A stretch of 11,839 bases of DNA, from the NCBI GenBank assembly GCA_018664365.1, contig JABJOK010000119.1, positions 1-11,839 of the forward strand, written 5' to 3'. The notes beneath the pieces were generated by a model. That model was not told where the DNA came from. It made no database searches and saw only the letters and a list, made by a program, of their open reading frames with translations. Source of the stretch: Candidatus Peregrinibacteria bacterium (GTDB lineage: Bacteria > Patescibacteriota > Gracilibacteria > UBA1369 > LOWO2-01-FULL-3). Positions within the stretch are counted from its first letter, which is position 1; each line of letters begins with the position of its first letter. Shown here piece by piece: positions 1 through 6,309 of the stretch. Both the position numbers and the translations under genes were made by a program.

Positions 1-405
1 CAATTCCTGCTGTCTACGATATAATTCTTGGTACTTTGGATCTCCATTAAATAACTTCTCAACGGCAACAGTAGAAGCAGTTGCCATTCCAACGGCAGGA
101 ACAGTTTCTCCTAATAATTCACTGTAAACCTCATTTAAATCTTCTACCATAACTTGAACCTGTTCATCATTACCAGCAAGTAATAAAAGATCTTCTATTG
201 TTTGAGTTTGTCTAACAGCATGTTCAACACCTTGCTTAACGTCATCAGGCTCAATGCTTTGATCACCATATGGAATAAGTCCTATGCAATCCTTAGCAAT
301 TTTATCCTGATAAAGACGACGTACAGAACGCATATGTCCGACTAATTCCTTAACAGAATCAGGTAATTCATTTCCTTTATAGTCTTTTAAGCTTTCGATT
401 CCCAT
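1..405 (-). CDS. Partial tandem paralogue of the 715-aa protein (N-terminal 135 aa; runs off the left edge)
   Basis: Reading the minus strand from an ATG at 405-403 gives an open frame of 135 codons to the window edge, starting MGIESLKDYKGNELPDSVKE. It aligns without any insertion or deletion to the start of the 715-aa protein encoded just upstream (405 pairs with 2576), so the two are tandem paralogues. Differences are mostly conservative (for example RSVRR against RAVRR, KIAKDC against QIAKDC), consistent with purifying selection on both copies. The gap from the previous stop is 26 nt with no Shine-Dalgarno sequence, so it is probably the next gene in the same transcript. No known domain is recognised; the visible part is mainly helical and soluble. 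The C-terminal part lies outside the window, so it cannot be told whether the copy is full length. Confidence 0.85.
   Translation of the reverse strand, partial: MGIESLKDYKGNELPDSVKELVGHMRSVRRLYQDKIAKDCIGLIPYGDQSIEPDDVKQGVEHAVRQTQTIEDLLLLAGNDEQVQVMVEDLNEVYSELLGETVPAVGMATASTVAVEKLFNGDPKYQELYRRQQEL
1..405 (-). repeat. Tandem gene duplication, downstream copy
   Basis: Matches 2172-2576 without gaps at a constant offset of 2171 nt. By hand count about 60 of 312 bases differ over 94-405, whereas 5-93 is identical to 2176-2264 (89 nt). Bases 1 and 4 differ again, and both changes are synonymous (codons for Glu and Leu), so the identical tract is bounded on both sides inside the window. Confidence 0.9.
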
Positions 406-431
406 ATTAAAATAATAAATAATTCAAAAAG

Positions 432-2579
432 CTATAGGTCTATTTCAACAGTAAATGGATCAAGTCCAATTGAATTCAAAATAAAATTTGTCTCAATTAA
501 CGCCTCTCTGAATTCTCCTGTTTCAACCATTGAATCCCTAAACAGAGCCCCCCCCATAAAATCAAACATATGATGAAAAGGCATTCCAAACTTTTGGAGA
601 TCATATCCAATTGATCGAGAATTAGTCCTCTTATGCTTAAGAACACTTCTCAAAAGTCTAAATCTAATGTCCTGAGCTTTTTCCTTAGGCCACTGACTGC
701 CTGTTCCGTACTCGTCTAAATAAGCCTGCACATCTTCCCGAAAATCCTCATCCATTCCTTCCAACATTTTAGCATCAATAAAATCTCCAATCTCAGCCAA
801 GGTCCAAATCGTAAGAGCAATATTAACACCAGGAACAAAATATCCAGCAGCTCTTCCAGCCGCCTTTTTAAGAATGGTTTTGCCAGCAATTTTGCCAGCA
901 GTCTTTCTTGCAGTTCCTCTAATAAGGCCTTTTGCAACAGCATAACTCACCGCCTTCTTACCAAGATAGTACACACCTATAGGACCATCAACGGTTAAGT
1001 AAGTCAATCCTCCCTGAGTAGCAACCGAGAGAAGTTCATGATCCTTCCAAAAACCAGTCTCCCAATAAGATTTAATTTTAATTTTATCAAGTCCTCCTCT
1101 TCTCTTAGTCTTAAAAAAATATTGTTTTTGCTCGTGTGTAAAAGTATTCCACCCCTTGACCGCCTTGGGAAACATTACTCCCCCTTCCGACCAATACATG
1201 AAACAATCATCACCATTTCCTTCTTTACTCATTTCCGCATCAAACTGAGAAAACCTCTCTTCATACGGTTTAAGCTCAACACCATCTGGCAAAGCAATTC
1301 CAAAAGGAGAAAATACCTGTAAAGTTCTCCAAACATCCTGTCCTCCCATTTGAGCCAACTTTCCTCTAAACAAGCTATCAGAAGTCATCATAGAATCTGT
1401 CCCGTGAGAATACATATATGCGTTAGTCATAATTTCAGAATGAGCATTTATAATTCTCTCTTGAGTAGGAAAAACAACCTCAGTCAAAAACGCACCCATT
1501 GCATCCTTAAAAACTTTAGCTTCTGAATACGTAATCCTTCCAGAAGGAAGTCCTCTGACATTCCTGCAAGCATTACTAGCCATATCCAAGACAAGTGGGT
1601 CTATTCTACTACCAATACCATCTAAAGCTTCTACCAATTCATCTTCAAGCGCCTGCAAAACTTCTGGATCATTAGGTTGAATAGGACGACTAAGATCTCG
1701 CTCCAAAGAAACTGCCTTTTGATGCATCCAAACAAGCAAAGACTCTTCACTGCCACCAAATAAAAGAGTTAAAGCACTATCCATTTGATCCTGAAGAAAA
1801 TCTTTCCCATCTCCAATAACTTTACGCAAACCATCCTGCTTTTCACTTTCTTTCATTTGCTCAGCCTTTTCGCCAAGTTTTTTTATCCAATCCTTCCTCA
1901 GGTCTCCATTACTCAAATTTTTATAGAATGAAATTGCTTTTTCAAACTGAGCAATTTTTTCAGCACGCTCATCGTTGGGCAAAGAAAGAACCTGATCAAT
2001 AGCATCATGATAATAACTCATGGTGAGAACCATCATCTCCATTTGAGCCATTGAATCTCCCTGAAACATTTTATCGATAACATGGTCCTTTGGTGGCTCT
2101 TTTAGAACATCAACAAAGTAACCCAAGACAGCTTCCCTTTTCTTTCCCTCTATTAATACCAGTTTATTCTCTAACTCCTGCTGTCTACGATATAATTCTT
2201 GGTACTTTGGATCTCCATTAAATAACTTCTCAACGGCAACAGTAGAAGCAGTTGCCATTCCAACTGTAGGAATGGTTTCACCCAACAGTTCTTGATAAAC
2301 TTCATTTAAGCTTTCTGCCATCTTCTGAACCTGCTCATCACCTCCAGCAAGCAGCAAAAGATCCTCTATTGTCTGAGTCTGTTTAACAGCACGCTCAGCA
2401 GTAAGCTTAATATCATCAGGAGGAATACTTTGATCATCAAAGGGAATAATCCCTATGCAATCTTTAGCAATTTGATCCTGATAAAGACGACGTACAGCAC
2501 GCATATGTCCAACCAATTCCTTAACCGAATCAGGTAATTCATTACCTTTATAATCTTTTAAACTTTCAATCCCCATCAT
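432..2579 (-). CDS. Large protein of unknown function with a hydrophobic Ala/Gly-rich segment near the C-terminus
   Basis: I do not recognise this 715-aa protein. Residues 1-135 are shared with the neighbouring paralogue. Residues about 120-320 are charged and helical with several Glu/Lys-rich stretches. Residues about 340-515 form a mixed, Trp/Phe-rich region with many Met. Residues about 521-605 are unusually hydrophobic and rich in Gly, Ala and Lys, with small-residue-spaced repeats (GKIAGKTILKKAAGRAAGYF) followed by an apolar helix (VNIALTIWTLAEIGDFI); this could insert into or lie on a membrane. The tail is charged and soluble-looking. There is no signal peptide. Two ATG codons are adjacent; the second (2576-2574, giving 714 aa) matches the start of the paralogue and may be the true one. 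The gene follows the 191-aa membrane protein by 6 nt, so the two are probably co-transcribed. No catalytic motif was seen. Confidence 0.85.
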   Translation of the reverse strand: MMGIESLKDYKGNELPDSVKELVGHMRAVRRLYQDQIAKDCIGIIPFDDQSIPPDDIKLTAERAVKQTQTIEDLLLLAGGDEQVQKMAESLNEVYQELLGETIPTVGMATASTVAVEKLFNGDPKYQELYRRQQELENKLVLIEGKKREAVLGYFVDVLKEPPKDHVIDKMFQGDSMAQMEMMVLTMSYYHDAIDQVLSLPNDERAEKIAQFEKAISFYKNLSNGDLRKDWIKKLGEKAEQMKESEKQDGLRKVIGDGKDFLQDQMDSALTLLFGGSEESLLVWMHQKAVSLERDLSRPIQPNDPEVLQALEDELVEALDGIGSRIDPLVLDMASNACRNVRGLPSGRITYSEAKVFKDAMGAFLTEVVFPTQERIINAHSEIMTNAYMYSHGTDSMMTSDSLFRGKLAQMGGQDVWRTLQVFSPFGIALPDGVELKPYEERFSQFDAEMSKEGNGDDCFMYWSEGGVMFPKAVKGWNTFTHEQKQYFFKTKRRGGLDKIKIKSYWETGFWKDHELLSVATQGGLTYLTVDGPIGVYYLGKKAVSYAVAKGLIRGTARKTAGKIAGKTILKKAAGRAAGYFVPGVNIALTIWTLAEIGDFIDAKMLEGMDEDFREDVQAYLDEYGTGSQWPKEKAQDIRFRLLRSVLKHKRTNSRSIGYDLQKFGMPFHHMFDFMGGALFRDSMVETGEFREALIETNFILNSIGLDPFTVEIDL
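2172..2576 (-). repeat. Tandem gene duplication, upstream copy
   Basis: This is the 5' part of the 715-aa gene, paired base for base with 1-405. The identical sub-tract is 2176-2264. The rest of the alignment has a mixture of synonymous and amino-acid-changing substitutions. Confidence 0.9.
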
Positions 2580-2585
2580 TAAAAA

Positions 2586-3161
2586 TTACAAAATAATAGT
2601 AGGTATCGTTCCCTGAGGACCAATGGTTGGCCCCACATCAAGAGTTTCCCTTGCAGTCTCAGCAGTAATTTCAGCAGCTGTCTCCGCCATGCCAGAATAT
2701 CCAGCAGCTAAAGGCTGTGAATAATAATAAATTCCGGCACCGATCAATAGCAAAATAATCGTTAGAATAGGATGTCTCTTAATCCAACCAAGGATTGCCT
2801 TAACTCCATCCTTAACTTTTCCGGCTACATATTTAATGGCATTTTTAATTTTATCCCATGCCCTTCTAAAAATCCCCTTTGATTCTTCCCTTAATTTTTT
2901 AGCTTTTTCCTGATATTTAGAGGCCTTTCTCTGCATCTCAAGCCTTTTCTTATCAAATTTATTAGCCTTAACATCTGCTTTTAACGCCTTCTTGTCGCGC
3001 TTTTCTTGTTTATTAACACCAGCAGTCTTTTTCTTCAAAGCCTTTAATCTCCTTTCCAGTTCTTTTATATCCGTATCAGGAAACTGAGAACCCAGCTTCT
3101 CCATTTGCGAAGAAACAATCTCATCGGAATTTTCTAATTTTGCAGCTTTACTTGCTCCCAT
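2586..3161 (-). CDS. Single-pass membrane protein with a basic coiled-coil N-terminal region, unknown function
   Basis: The 191-aa protein is not recognised as a family, but its layout is clear. Residues about 30-95 are a highly charged, Lys-rich helical or coiled-coil region. Residues about 96-128 form an amphipathic, Lys/Ile/Ala-rich helix. Residues 131-148 (starting HPILTIILLLIGAGIYYYS at 130) are one transmembrane helix. A 40-residue tail rich in Ala, Thr, Glu, Gly and Pro follows. The strong positive charge just before the transmembrane segment predicts the long N-terminal part inside the cell and the short tail outside. It starts 5 nt after the stop of the 154-aa gene and ends 6 nt before the 715-aa gene, so these are probably one operon. 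It is a plausible membrane anchor for its soluble neighbours, which is inference from gene order and charge only. No Shine-Dalgarno sequence precedes the ATG. Confidence 0.85.
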   Translation of the reverse strand: MGASKAAKLENSDEIVSSQMEKLGSQFPDTDIKELERRLKALKKKTAGVNKQEKRDKKALKADVKANKFDKKRLEMQRKASKYQEKAKKLREESKGIFRRAWDKIKNAIKYVAGKVKDGVKAILGWIKRHPILTIILLLIGAGIYYYSQPLAAGYSGMAETAAEITAETARETLDVGPTIGPQGTIPTIIL

Positions 3162-3166
3162 ATTTT

Positions 3167-3631
3167 TTAAGATTCAAGTTCAATTATTTGTTTTTCCAAA
3201 AAAAGTTTATATTCATCCTTCAAAGCCTCCATTTCAACAGCTTGAAGATCATTTCTTACTCCAATTAAATAAACCAAATTATCAATCGTTTCCTGGTCAA
3301 AATTCTGTTCTTTATCCATTTTTTCTAAAACAGACTTAACAAGAAGCGTAATCCCCATAGATCCACTCTCCTCAAAAGTTTTCATAACGTGTTCATCAGT
3401 AATCTGGGAATTCTTGTTTTTACTTATAATTAAGTCTTTATTCTGACTTAAAACATCATGCAGCTTCCCCCTCATAAACTCCTCAAAAAAATCTTCATCA
3501 AATAGTTCCTTGAAGTTCTCAACATAAACACCCTTCTCTGCAATTTTCTTTTGAAAATCAAGCAACATCTCAGGATTATCCCCCAAAATGTCTATAATTT
3601 TCTTTTTTTCGAATTTACTAACTGACCGCAT
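3167..3631 (-). CDS. Small acidic helical protein, unknown function, first gene of the left operon
   Basis: This 154-aa protein has no signal peptide, membrane segment or catalytic motif that I can see. It begins with a basic stretch (KFEKKK at residues 6-11) and then becomes acidic and almost entirely helical, including a Phe/Glu/Asp-rich patch around residues 40-53 and an amphipathic C-terminal helix at about 125-153. It is the first gene after a good promoter and is followed by the 191-aa membrane protein after 5 nt, so it is probably co-expressed with the membrane protein and the 715-aa paralogues. The start is the ATG at 3631-3629, preceded by an A-rich leader of under 25 nt without a Shine-Dalgarno sequence. 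The reading frame is supported by length, tight operon spacing and sensible composition; the function is unknown. Confidence 0.8.
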   Translation of the reverse strand: MRSVSKFEKKKIIDILGDNPEMLLDFQKKIAEKGVYVENFKELFDEDFFEEFMRGKLHDVLSQNKDLIISKNKNSQITDEHVMKTFEESGSMGITLLVKSVLEKMDKEQNFDQETIDNLVYLIGVRNDLQAVEMEALKDEYKLFLEKQIIELES

Positions 3632-3654
3632 TTTTATTTTTATTTTGAAGTATA

Positions 3655-3683
3655 ATTATAGCACAAAAGGGCGCGTCAGGCAA
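3655..3683 (-). promoter_or_regulatory. Extended -10 promoter for the left operon
   Basis: Reading the minus strand, TTGCCT (3683-3678) is followed after 17 nt by TATAAT (3660-3655), a perfect -10 box that is immediately preceded by TGC, the extended -10 pattern. The predicted transcript start is about 17 nt before the ATG at 3631, giving a short A-rich leader. The sequence tataattata is itself palindromic, so a weak plus-strand box also exists at 3651-3656. Confidence 0.65.
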
Positions 3684-3700
3684 TGCTCTCCGAGATATAC

Positions 3701-3729
3701 TTGCACTAAATACCCCTTTTGATTACTAT
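3701..3729 (+). promoter_or_regulatory. Possible promoter for tRNA-Arg
   Basis: TTGCAC (3701-3706), a 17-nt spacer and TACTAT (3724-3729) lie about 22 nt before the tRNA. Both boxes match the sigma70 consensus only partly (3/6 and 4/6). The position fits a dedicated tRNA promoter, but the match is weak. The remainder of the 3632-3751 gap holds the divergent operon promoter and an AAAAGGG/CCCTTTT inverted repeat. Confidence 0.3.
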
Positions 3730-3751
3730 TTCTCAGCAAAATACATCAAAT

Positions 3752-3828
3752 GCGCCCGTAGCTCAGTTGGATAGAGCACTAGCTTGCGGAGCTAGGGGTC
3801 GTAGGTTCAAATCCTGTCGGGCGCACCA
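3752..3828 (+). tRNA. tRNA-Arg (anticodon GCG), CCA encoded
   Basis: A complete cloverleaf can be drawn by hand. The acceptor stem is GCGCCCG (3752-3758) with CGGGCGC (3818-3824), the D stem GCTC/GAGC, the anticodon stem CTAGC/GCTAG around the loop TTGCGGA (3784-3790), the variable loop has 5 nt, and the T stem is GTAGG/CCTGT with two wobble pairs around TTCAAAT. The discriminator is A3825 and CCA is genome-encoded at 3826-3828. The anticodon at 3786-3788 is GCG, which reads CGC and, by wobble, CGU. C35 and the D-loop A that mark arginine tRNAs are present. Most bacteria read these codons with an ACG tRNA whose first base is edited to inosine, so the GCG form is unusual. Confidence 0.96.
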
Positions 3829-3888
3829 TTCAATACAACTTGCGGTGAGTTACGAGCGAAGCAAGTAAACGAGTAGGAAAAGTATTAA

Positions 3889-3909
3889 TCTCGAGCCCAA
3901 AGGGCGAGA
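3889..3909 (-). terminator. Hairpin at the end of the 109-aa gene, possible terminator
   Basis: TCTCG (3889-3893) pairs with CGAGA (3905-3909) and CCC (3896-3898) with GGG (3902-3904), with a 3-nt loop and a 2-nt bulge. The hairpin begins 3 nt past the stop codon of the minus-strand 109-aa gene. On that strand it is followed by a moderately T-rich stretch (TTAATACTTTTCC), but there is no clean T tract on either strand. It may separate that gene from the opposing tRNA; as an intrinsic terminator it is weak. Confidence 0.35.
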
Positions 3910-3911
3910 GG

Positions 3912-4241
3912 CTATCTAAAATCCGAAAACTCCTCGGGTTCTAAGTAATTCTCTACAACTCCCAAATTAAAATCCAAATCATCCTCCAAGCGTGCAGCCT
4001 CAAGATTTCTTCTTTCCTGAAGTTTTTCCATTTTATCCTCTAGCTTAATCATCTCCTTCTCAAACTCATCAATCTTCTTAATATACGTTTTTATCCTATT
4101 CACGGTCACAATCCCCCTCACATCATTTAAGTATTTTTTATAAATACCAAAGGAATAAACATAGTCCTCTGCGCGATTTGCCACCTTGCTAGCATCAATT
4201 CCCTTCACACGCCTAGATATAGATCTGTGTAATCGAGCCAT
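3912..4241 (-). CDS. Small coiled-coil protein of unknown function
   Basis: The 109-aa protein has a strongly basic first 20 residues (RLHRSISRRVKG), a short mixed region with several Tyr at about 27-53, a Glu/Lys-rich stretch with heptad-like spacing at about 54-88 that should form a coiled coil, and an acidic tail (EPEEFSDFR). There is no signal peptide or membrane helix. The basic head and acidic coiled-coil body suggest a nucleic-acid- or protein-binding structural protein, but that is inference. It is transcribed divergently from the HD-domain gene across a 130-nt gap and convergently to tRNA-Arg. The start at 4241-4239 has its own extended -10 promoter candidate and no Shine-Dalgarno sequence. 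It could be a spurious frame, although codon composition, promoter and neat fit in the gap favour a real gene. Confidence 0.7.
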   Translation of the reverse strand: MARLHRSISRRVKGIDASKVANRAEDYVYSFGIYKKYLNDVRGIVTVNRIKTYIKKIDEFEKEMIKLEDKMEKLQERRNLEAARLEDDLDFNLGVVENYLEPEEFSDFR

Positions 4242-4265
4242 ACTTTAAGGTTAAATCTACTAACA

Positions 4266-4293
4266 AAAATACCACACCAAAAATTAATCGCAA
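4266..4293 (-). promoter_or_regulatory. Promoter candidate for the 109-aa gene
   Basis: On the minus strand TTGCGA (4293-4288), a 16-nt spacer and TATTTT (4271-4266) preceded by TGG (an extended -10 pattern) lie about 25 nt before the ATG. Each hexamer matches consensus at 4 of 6 positions. Confidence 0.4.
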
Positions 4294-4321
4294 GTTACCA
4301 GCTTATGATAGCAGCAACTGT

Positions 4322-4351
4322 TTGACAAAACTAAAAAGGAAGGCGTAGGAT
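4322..4351 (+). promoter_or_regulatory. Promoter candidate for the HD-domain gene
   Basis: A perfect TTGACA at 4322-4327 is followed after 18 nt by TAGGAT (4346-4351, 4/6 match to TATAAT). The predicted transcript would start near 4358, only about 14 nt before the ATG at 4372, leaving no room for a Shine-Dalgarno sequence. This fits the other leaders here. An ATG directly followed by TAA sits at 4360-4365 within this leader. Confidence 0.5.
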
Positions 4352-4371
4352 CAAGTCTTATGTAAACATTT

Positions 4372-6309
4372 ATGGCTAGTGAACCCGAACATTTAGAATC
4401 AGAGCACGAAGAAGACCCCAACGAAAAAGCCTGGCTAAGAATTGGGTATTTAAATTGGTTTCAAACTAATACCTATCCAATCCAAGAAGACCCCAATAGA
4501 ACCTTTAATCCAGACGCTGCATTCGCACTCGAAATGGAAAAGGCTACCATTGAAATTCCTCAAGAACTAGACTTTCGAAATTTAAGGCCATACATAAATT
4601 CTAAATATAAAAACAAGGTCGAAAAAGTATGGAGGCTCCTTCAGAAAAACCAACAAAACTTCAAGGAAACCTCTGGAGCATTAATAAATTGGTGGCTAAC
4701 AGCACCTACTCATCACAACGATCAAGAAGCTGTAAAAAAAGTAACAACAAGCCCTATCCCCCTCAGACAACCACTGAGAAATAGCGCGATCGCCCTAATT
4801 AGTGAATCAAGTGAGTTTTCTCCAATTTTAGAAAGAGAATTCGCCGTAGGAGAGGAAAATAGCGATCCATTATCAGGAACCCCTCTACCAATAGCGAGCA
4901 TGCCTCTTCCATTTTGGAAAAGAACTGAAGACGCGCTTAGGCTAGCATTTTATACAAACCACAAAGAGTTCATGGTATCGCTGAGAACATACTATGAGGT
5001 TTTGCTGAGATCCAAAAAAGTTGATGATGACGCGGAAGGAGAGGGAATTAGAGAAGTATCTAAAAAAGGAAATACAGACGAAACAGAAAAAAGAGAATTC
5101 ATAATCCCTCCAGAAGTTTGTCCGTCATTTTTAGTTCAAAAATTAAAAGGAGAAGAAGTTGTTTCATTAAGAGATTACATTTCCCTACAAAACAGATGGG
5201 CCACAAATATTGATGGTCTCACTCAAATTCTAGCAGTAGCAAAAACTCAACATAACGGACAAGAAAAAAACCGTCTAAGAAAAACTCAAAATATACCTTT
5301 TGCATACCATCCATTTGAAGTAACACTCGCCACCTTTAGAGATGTTATTCCATACGTAATTGAAGAAGAAAAATTAGGATCAGATTACAATATGCCACTA
5401 TTGCTAACAGTATGTGCACTTCACGATATACTGGAAGACACTGAGTTAACAATTGCAGACATTAGAGAAAAGGTCAAAGGAGTGCTTGATGCATATGATT
5501 CAAGCCTTACTCCTCTCCTAAATAAACTGGGAGAAGACTTTGGACTAAGTGCTAGGGACATCATAAACAAGTACCTAGACATGCTAAGCGAAAAGGACCT
5601 CAAAGACATGAGAAAAATTCTAAAAATTATTTCAAATAACTCCACACTAGACGAGGACGAAACACGGGCCGCACTTAGAGACCCCATAGCAGGAACAGAA
5701 AAAACAAAAAAGCTTCTTGGTCTCCCTCAAGAAAAGGGGCAACCAATCGATAATCAAAAACTTTCATCATGGCACCTAGGAGCCCCACAGCCACCTCAAT
5801 CACAAACATTCAGTGAATATGAGCAAGAATATGACGGAGGAAAACTCGCAAAATTTTTAATAAAACTTCAATCAGGAAAAGGGAAAAAGCACATCAAACA
5901 ATTCGCTCTAATTGTAAAAAATGAAGACAGAGCTCACAACATCCAAAAACTTGAGGGGATGCCTATGGCTAACCAATTGGCAACCCTAAGAGCAACAACA
6001 ACAAGACTAATTGCATGGCAAATGCTGGACCATGATTATGAGCGCCCAGTTTTCAATACTCTCCCAAGATTAATACAAACAACCATTTGGGCATATGAGA
6101 GACTCGAACAGACTGCCCCAAGAAACGAAGATCCAGATTCAACAGCAGCTGATAAATGGTCTTCATCTGACAACGAATTCTTGAGCCAACTATATGAATG
6201 GCAAGAAGAGATAGGGATAAGGAATATCACAATGGAAGTGCCTAAAAAAGTAGAAGAAATAACCAGCAACTGGCAACACTACAACAGTACTCGCAAACCC
6301 GCCTACTAA
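4372..6309 (+). CDS. Large protein with a RelA/SpoT/MESH1-type HD hydrolase domain, probable (p)ppGpp or related nucleotide hydrolase
   Basis: In 645 aa, residues about 305-525 carry the signature of the RSH/MESH1 HD phosphohydrolase fold: H313 in AYHPFEV, the H351-D352 pair with E355-D356 in LHDILEDTELT, and D519 in KNEDRAHN. In SpoT and MESH1 the same residues bind Mn2+ and remove pyrophosphate from (p)ppGpp, so cytosolic alarmone hydrolysis is the best guess. Family members usually have about 66 residues between the HD and the last Asp; here there are 167, so a helical insert of roughly 100 residues (about 370-480) interrupts the domain. The N-terminal 300 residues and the last 100 match nothing I know. 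I see no RelA-type synthetase, TGS or ACT domain. It has its own promoter candidate, is divergent from the 109-aa gene, and its stop overlaps that of rpe by 4 nt. Another nucleotide substrate is possible. Confidence 0.75.
   Translation: MASEPEHLESEHEEDPNEKAWLRIGYLNWFQTNTYPIQEDPNRTFNPDAAFALEMEKATIEIPQELDFRNLRPYINSKYKNKVEKVWRLLQKNQQNFKETSGALINWWLTAPTHHNDQEAVKKVTTSPIPLRQPLRNSAIALISESSEFSPILEREFAVGEENSDPLSGTPLPIASMPLPFWKRTEDALRLAFYTNHKEFMVSLRTYYEVLLRSKKVDDDAEGEGIREVSKKGNTDETEKREFIIPPEVCPSFLVQKLKGEEVVSLRDYISLQNRWATNIDGLTQILAVAKTQHNGQEKNRLRKTQNIPFAYHPFEVTLATFRDVIPYVIEEEKLGSDYNMPLLLTVCALHDILEDTELTIADIREKVKGVLDAYDSSLTPLLNKLGEDFGLSARDIINKYLDMLSEKDLKDMRKILKIISNNSTLDEDETRAALRDPIAGTEKTKKLLGLPQEKGQPIDNQKLSSWHLGAPQPPQSQTFSEYEQEYDGGKLAKFLIKLQSGKGKKHIKQFALIVKNEDRAHNIQKLEGMPMANQLATLRATTTRLIAWQMLDHDYERPVFNTLPRLIQTTIWAYERLEQTAPRNEDPDSTAADKWSSSDNEFLSQLYEWQEEIGIRNITMEVPKKVEEITSNWQHYNSTRKPAY

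Noticed and set aside
1038..1322. 94-codon plus-strand frame opposite the 715-aa gene
   Set aside because: Shadow of the real gene; composition is typical of reverse-strand translation and no start signal is present.
1..2576. Tandem paralogues considered as a pure assembly artefact
   Set aside because: Outside the 89-nt tract the copies differ at about one base in five with intact frames in both, so two real genes exist; only the identical tract could be artefactual.
3665..3720. Inverted repeat AAAAGGG ... CCCTTTT around the gap upstream of tRNA-Arg, considered as a structured RNA or terminator
   Set aside because: The loop would be over 40 nt, there is no secondary pairing that I could find inside, and the region is better explained as promoters for the left operon and the tRNA.
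3752..3828. tRNA-Arg as an integration site for a mobile element
   Set aside because: No integrase, no repeat of the tRNA 3' end elsewhere in the window, and no other mobile-element gene.
3838..3866. ACTTGC / GCAAGT inverted repeat just after tRNA-Arg, considered as its terminator
   Set aside because: A six-pair stem with a 17-nt loop and no T tract is too weak to call.
4360..4365. ATG-TAA minimal start-stop in the leader of the HD-domain gene, considered as a regulatory upstream ORF
   Set aside because: It is expected by chance in AT-rich sequence and has no ribosome-binding site; nothing else supports it.
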